A stretch of 64,000 bases of DNA, taken from the NCBI RefSeq assembly GCF_040054535.1, contig NC_090784.1, positions 7,406,501-7,470,500 of the forward strand. Direction: 5' to 3'. The position numbers were made by a program, and so were the translations under genes. This document shows, piece by piece, positions 61,012 through 64,000 of the stretch. Origin of the DNA: Antennarius striatus (Eukaryota; Chordata; Actinopteri; Lophiiformes; Antennariidae). The notes under the pieces are model-generated. The model did no database searches and was not told where the DNA came from. It worked only from the letters and a program-made list of their open reading frames with translations. Numbering within the stretch: position 1 is the stretch's first letter; each line of letters opens with the position of its first letter.

Positions 61012-64000
61012 CTCCGCTGACACGAGCTCTGGAATGTCACCAGAGAAGGAAATAAGCCCAGTGGAGACGGAGGGATGAACAACATACTCATCAGGACAAA
61101 TGGCATCAAACAGAACAGATTAGAAACACTCACCTTTTAGTGTATCGTCATGCAGCTCAGTCAGCCTGACAGAAAGAGGTCTGAGGGATGCCTGCAAAGC
61201 CAAACAGCGATGAAGGTGACTGTTGATAGTGGTGAAAGTTGCTTGGCGATCAGAATCGAGTGTTAGGAAATGGGAGAAGGAGTGGACAGGGCGGAGAGAG
61301 GAGGATAAGGAAGAGGAAGTGCTTAACATGTGCCTTTTTGTATTCCACCTTAAAAACTTTTGAGTTTCCATTTTAAACATTTTCTAATTTTCCATCGGAA
61401 ACAGTTTTAAAGTTCATTAATGTTATTTTTCTTGTGATTCTACCACTTTCACAATCATCTCTTGAATCTGAATGCCGTTAACATAGTGAATGAAATATGT
61501 ATGGACTGGGTAGAGTTGGTTTATTAGTTTTTTTTATTTTTGTTTTCTACTAAAAAACAGCTGTCTTCAGTGTCTGGAAAAGCAGCTGATGAGAGCGGTT
61601 ACAGCAAAAGTTCAGGCCTGTAAGACCAAAACATTGAGCCAAAAGACACTAAAATGCATCACAGAGCTATGACTGCAGAGAAAGGGGCCAACTCTCTTGT
61701 ATTGCGTTCTACCAGCAGCACCTTTGTCATGACCATGTTTATTTTATCTATTATTTATATAATATTGATGATCCTAATGTCAACTAAATGCAGTAGTTCC
61801 TATATTATAGATATTTATTCATTCCCTCATATTTGGCAATTTAATCAATTCAGCCTTCACTCTAGAGTGACATTGTCACAATATTGTTAATATTCATTGC
61901 TAAAACGATGGACATGTTTGTTTAATTTGCAAAATGAATTCTGTCTTGTTGGGGAATATTAGCTCAAGTCATGCGGACAAAGACTCAGCAACCCAGATGT
62001 TCTCTCATCCACTGCTCAAACTGAGAATTGCTGGCAGAGAAAACCACCCACAAGCAGACATGGGGAGGTTTGAGACCTCTCAGTCAACTGTGTCCAATTA
62101 GCCTGATGAGTCTAAATGACTTTAACATCCTATCCTGCCACAACTTGGCCAATAGTTGTCAGTTTAGCATCACAAGCCGGCCAATTGGCCACTTAGCCCA
62201 GCTCTGACCCAGGAGCAGTGATGTTTAACATTTCAGTCAATCTCTATTCAAAGGCATCCAAGACAGAGAAGGAGGATGGAGTGAAGACTTTCACAGATAA
62301 GATCTGCTCTGTATCTGGATACATCTGGACACGTCTAGATCAGTGCTAATGTTAACATACATGGACATAAATCTGATTTACATAGTACATATAGGACCTA
62401 TGAATACTTTATGTTGATCTTCATATAATTCCAACAGGGTTAATAGTGGTTTTACTGAGCATTAAATTAATGCAACATGTTCTCATTTGAGGTCTTCTAG
62501 CATCACTGCTGAGTCATATCCCTCAGCATCTTTACACATTTCTATGTGTGTGAAACACAGAAAGTCAGATGTGATTTGGTTTGATTCTGCTAGAACTACT
62601 GCACAAAAATAAAAATAAAGTATTGGTGGGTGAAGGGACTGCGTGGGGACCACCACTAAACCCTGACCTCCAGCTCTCCTGTGTCATCCTATAAACCTGA
62701 TTGTAAAGTTTCAACCACAATATACCAAAAAAAAAAAAGGTTTTCTAATCCTTTTTGAACAACAATTGATTTCAAATTGATTATCATTTTAAAAAAAAAA
62801 CAGAATTGCAATTGTTCTAAATTTAATACCAGCGACACATTTGAATGAATTTGGGCCAAGGGCTACAAAAGACTCACCAGTGATGATGGCTGAGGTTCGC
62901 CTCTGCGAACTGTCTACCTGGACTCAGGGAACCTTTTAAAGCTCTTGTTTGTTTAGAGTGTTCAACTGCAAAGTATTTATTTTTATTCAGGTTTTTCACA
63001 ATGTCCTAACTGTCTCTACACCATGTAGAGAGTTGTCATTCATAATAGACAGATTCACTGAAACACTGACATGACAAACACAATGCTCCTGGGAATAATG
63101 CCAGCTGTTTTAATGAACTCAATATAAATGGTAAATATGAAAAAAGGTAATAGAAAAAATTCTAGAAACTTTTTTGCACAGTCTGAAGATTGAAAAGGCG
63201 GTACTATATTAATATATTTTTGGCTGGGGTAGAAGACATATATTTATTTGTTTATTTTGTTCCAGGTCTGCATTATGGTTCATGGGAAGCATAATGCTTC
63301 ATGAATTTGACTTTAAACAGTTAACCTTAATGAGGACCAGAAAGTCCTTGGCTGGGAAAGTTACCATCATAACAGAATGAAAATCCTCAGGATATTAGGT
63401 GAAATGAACAATATATTCCAGTTCACAGATTGCTATGTTGGATTATGGGTTGGGACCCAAAATGGGTCGCAGGCCCGCCGGTTTCCACATGACAAGAAAG
63501 CTCGTATGAATTAATGACCCTGGATCTCAGGGGGAAAAAGAAATTTGGTCCTTTTAGCTGAAAACTTTTAAGAACTTTCCTTCTCAAATACTCTGTATTA
63601 TATAGTGAGGGAAGAGTGGTGGGCTTTGAGCTTAACCTGTAACCACAGCGTGACTTCAAAGGGATCACGGTACACTAATAGGTTAAAGCCTGATGTAATC
63701 TTAATCAGAAACAGACCAGACTAAACGAATGAAGAGAAACAGATGGATGGAGCTAGATTAAGTGTGACTGACCACAAACAGAGAGAGAGAGAGAGAGAGA
63801 AAAGGGGTGACAGAGGCAGAAATGAAATGGTTTGAAGGGGAAGGTGGGTGGGTGGGGGCAAAAACACAATGAGGTAAGGCTGCAAAGGACAGAAAGAAAA
63901 CACACATATGAAAGACAACCAGGGGACGACAAGAGGAAAAGGATGAAGAAATAGAGGTTAAAAAGAAGATAAGTGTTAGGTTTGTCCTGGGAGGAAGAGG
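61012..64000. other. Sequence upstream of gene C, no gene recognised
   Basis: Would contain the promoter and any 5' UTR of gene C on its left side. AT-rich, with a GA run at 63779..63801 and A-runs near 62730 and 62790. Short open frames at 61120-61380, 61654-61890 and 63423-63668 show no domain, signal or splice-consistent partner. Confidence 0.45.
63779..63801. repeat. (GA)n microsatellite
   Basis: Short perfect AG dinucleotide run. Confidence 0.9.

Overview
This is vertebrate nuclear DNA, almost certainly from a teleost fish. It is AT-rich and carries many long CA/TG microsatellites. All genes are split by short GT-AG introns. Transposon relics typical of fish are common, including L2/jockey-type LINE 3' ends, small inverted-repeat elements, and pogo/Tigger-like and piggyBac-like pieces. 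No bacterial-type genes, CRISPR arrays, rRNA or tRNA genes were seen. Gene models were built by hand, joining exons by splice signals, reading phase and protein-family resemblance. All splice phases close exactly in the models given.

Layout. (1) 1-1619, minus: 5' part of an FXYD-family Na,K-ATPase regulator that runs off the left edge. (2) 8905-11026, minus: a second, complete FXYD gene (70 aa). (3) 17097-19531, minus: an unrecognised single-Ig-domain type I membrane protein (199 aa). (4) 23111-27500, minus: Siglec/CD22-like receptor B (V + 2 C2 domains, 400 aa). (5) 27935-29285, plus: a 5'-truncated LINE with part of a reverse transcriptase. (6) about 29700-40730, plus: hepsin (HPN), a type II transmembrane serine protease, with a CpG-rich 5' region and a non-coding first exon. 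(7) 42980-46843, minus: Siglec/CD22-like receptor A (V + 3 C2, 499 aa). (8) 51969-61011, minus: Siglec/CD22-like receptor C (V + 4 C2, about 601 aa). The rest is intergenic or intronic sequence with repeats.

The neighbourhood FXYD - hepsin - CD22/MAG-type receptors matches the human 19q13.1 block (HPN, FXYD genes, MAG, CD22), so this looks like the conserved fish counterpart with locally expanded Siglec-like genes. The FXYD proteins would tune ion pumps and hepsin would cleave cell-surface substrates. The Ig receptors are probably leukocyte or glial surface lectins or adhesion molecules.

The most interesting points are: three neighbouring Siglec-like paralogues with very different exon structures (Ig domains unsplit in A, only the V domain split in B, every domain split in C); the sialic-acid-binding arginine position kept only in C; no canonical ITIM in any of the three tails; degenerate FXYD signatures in both FXYD genes; and splice sites built from or abutting tandem repeats.
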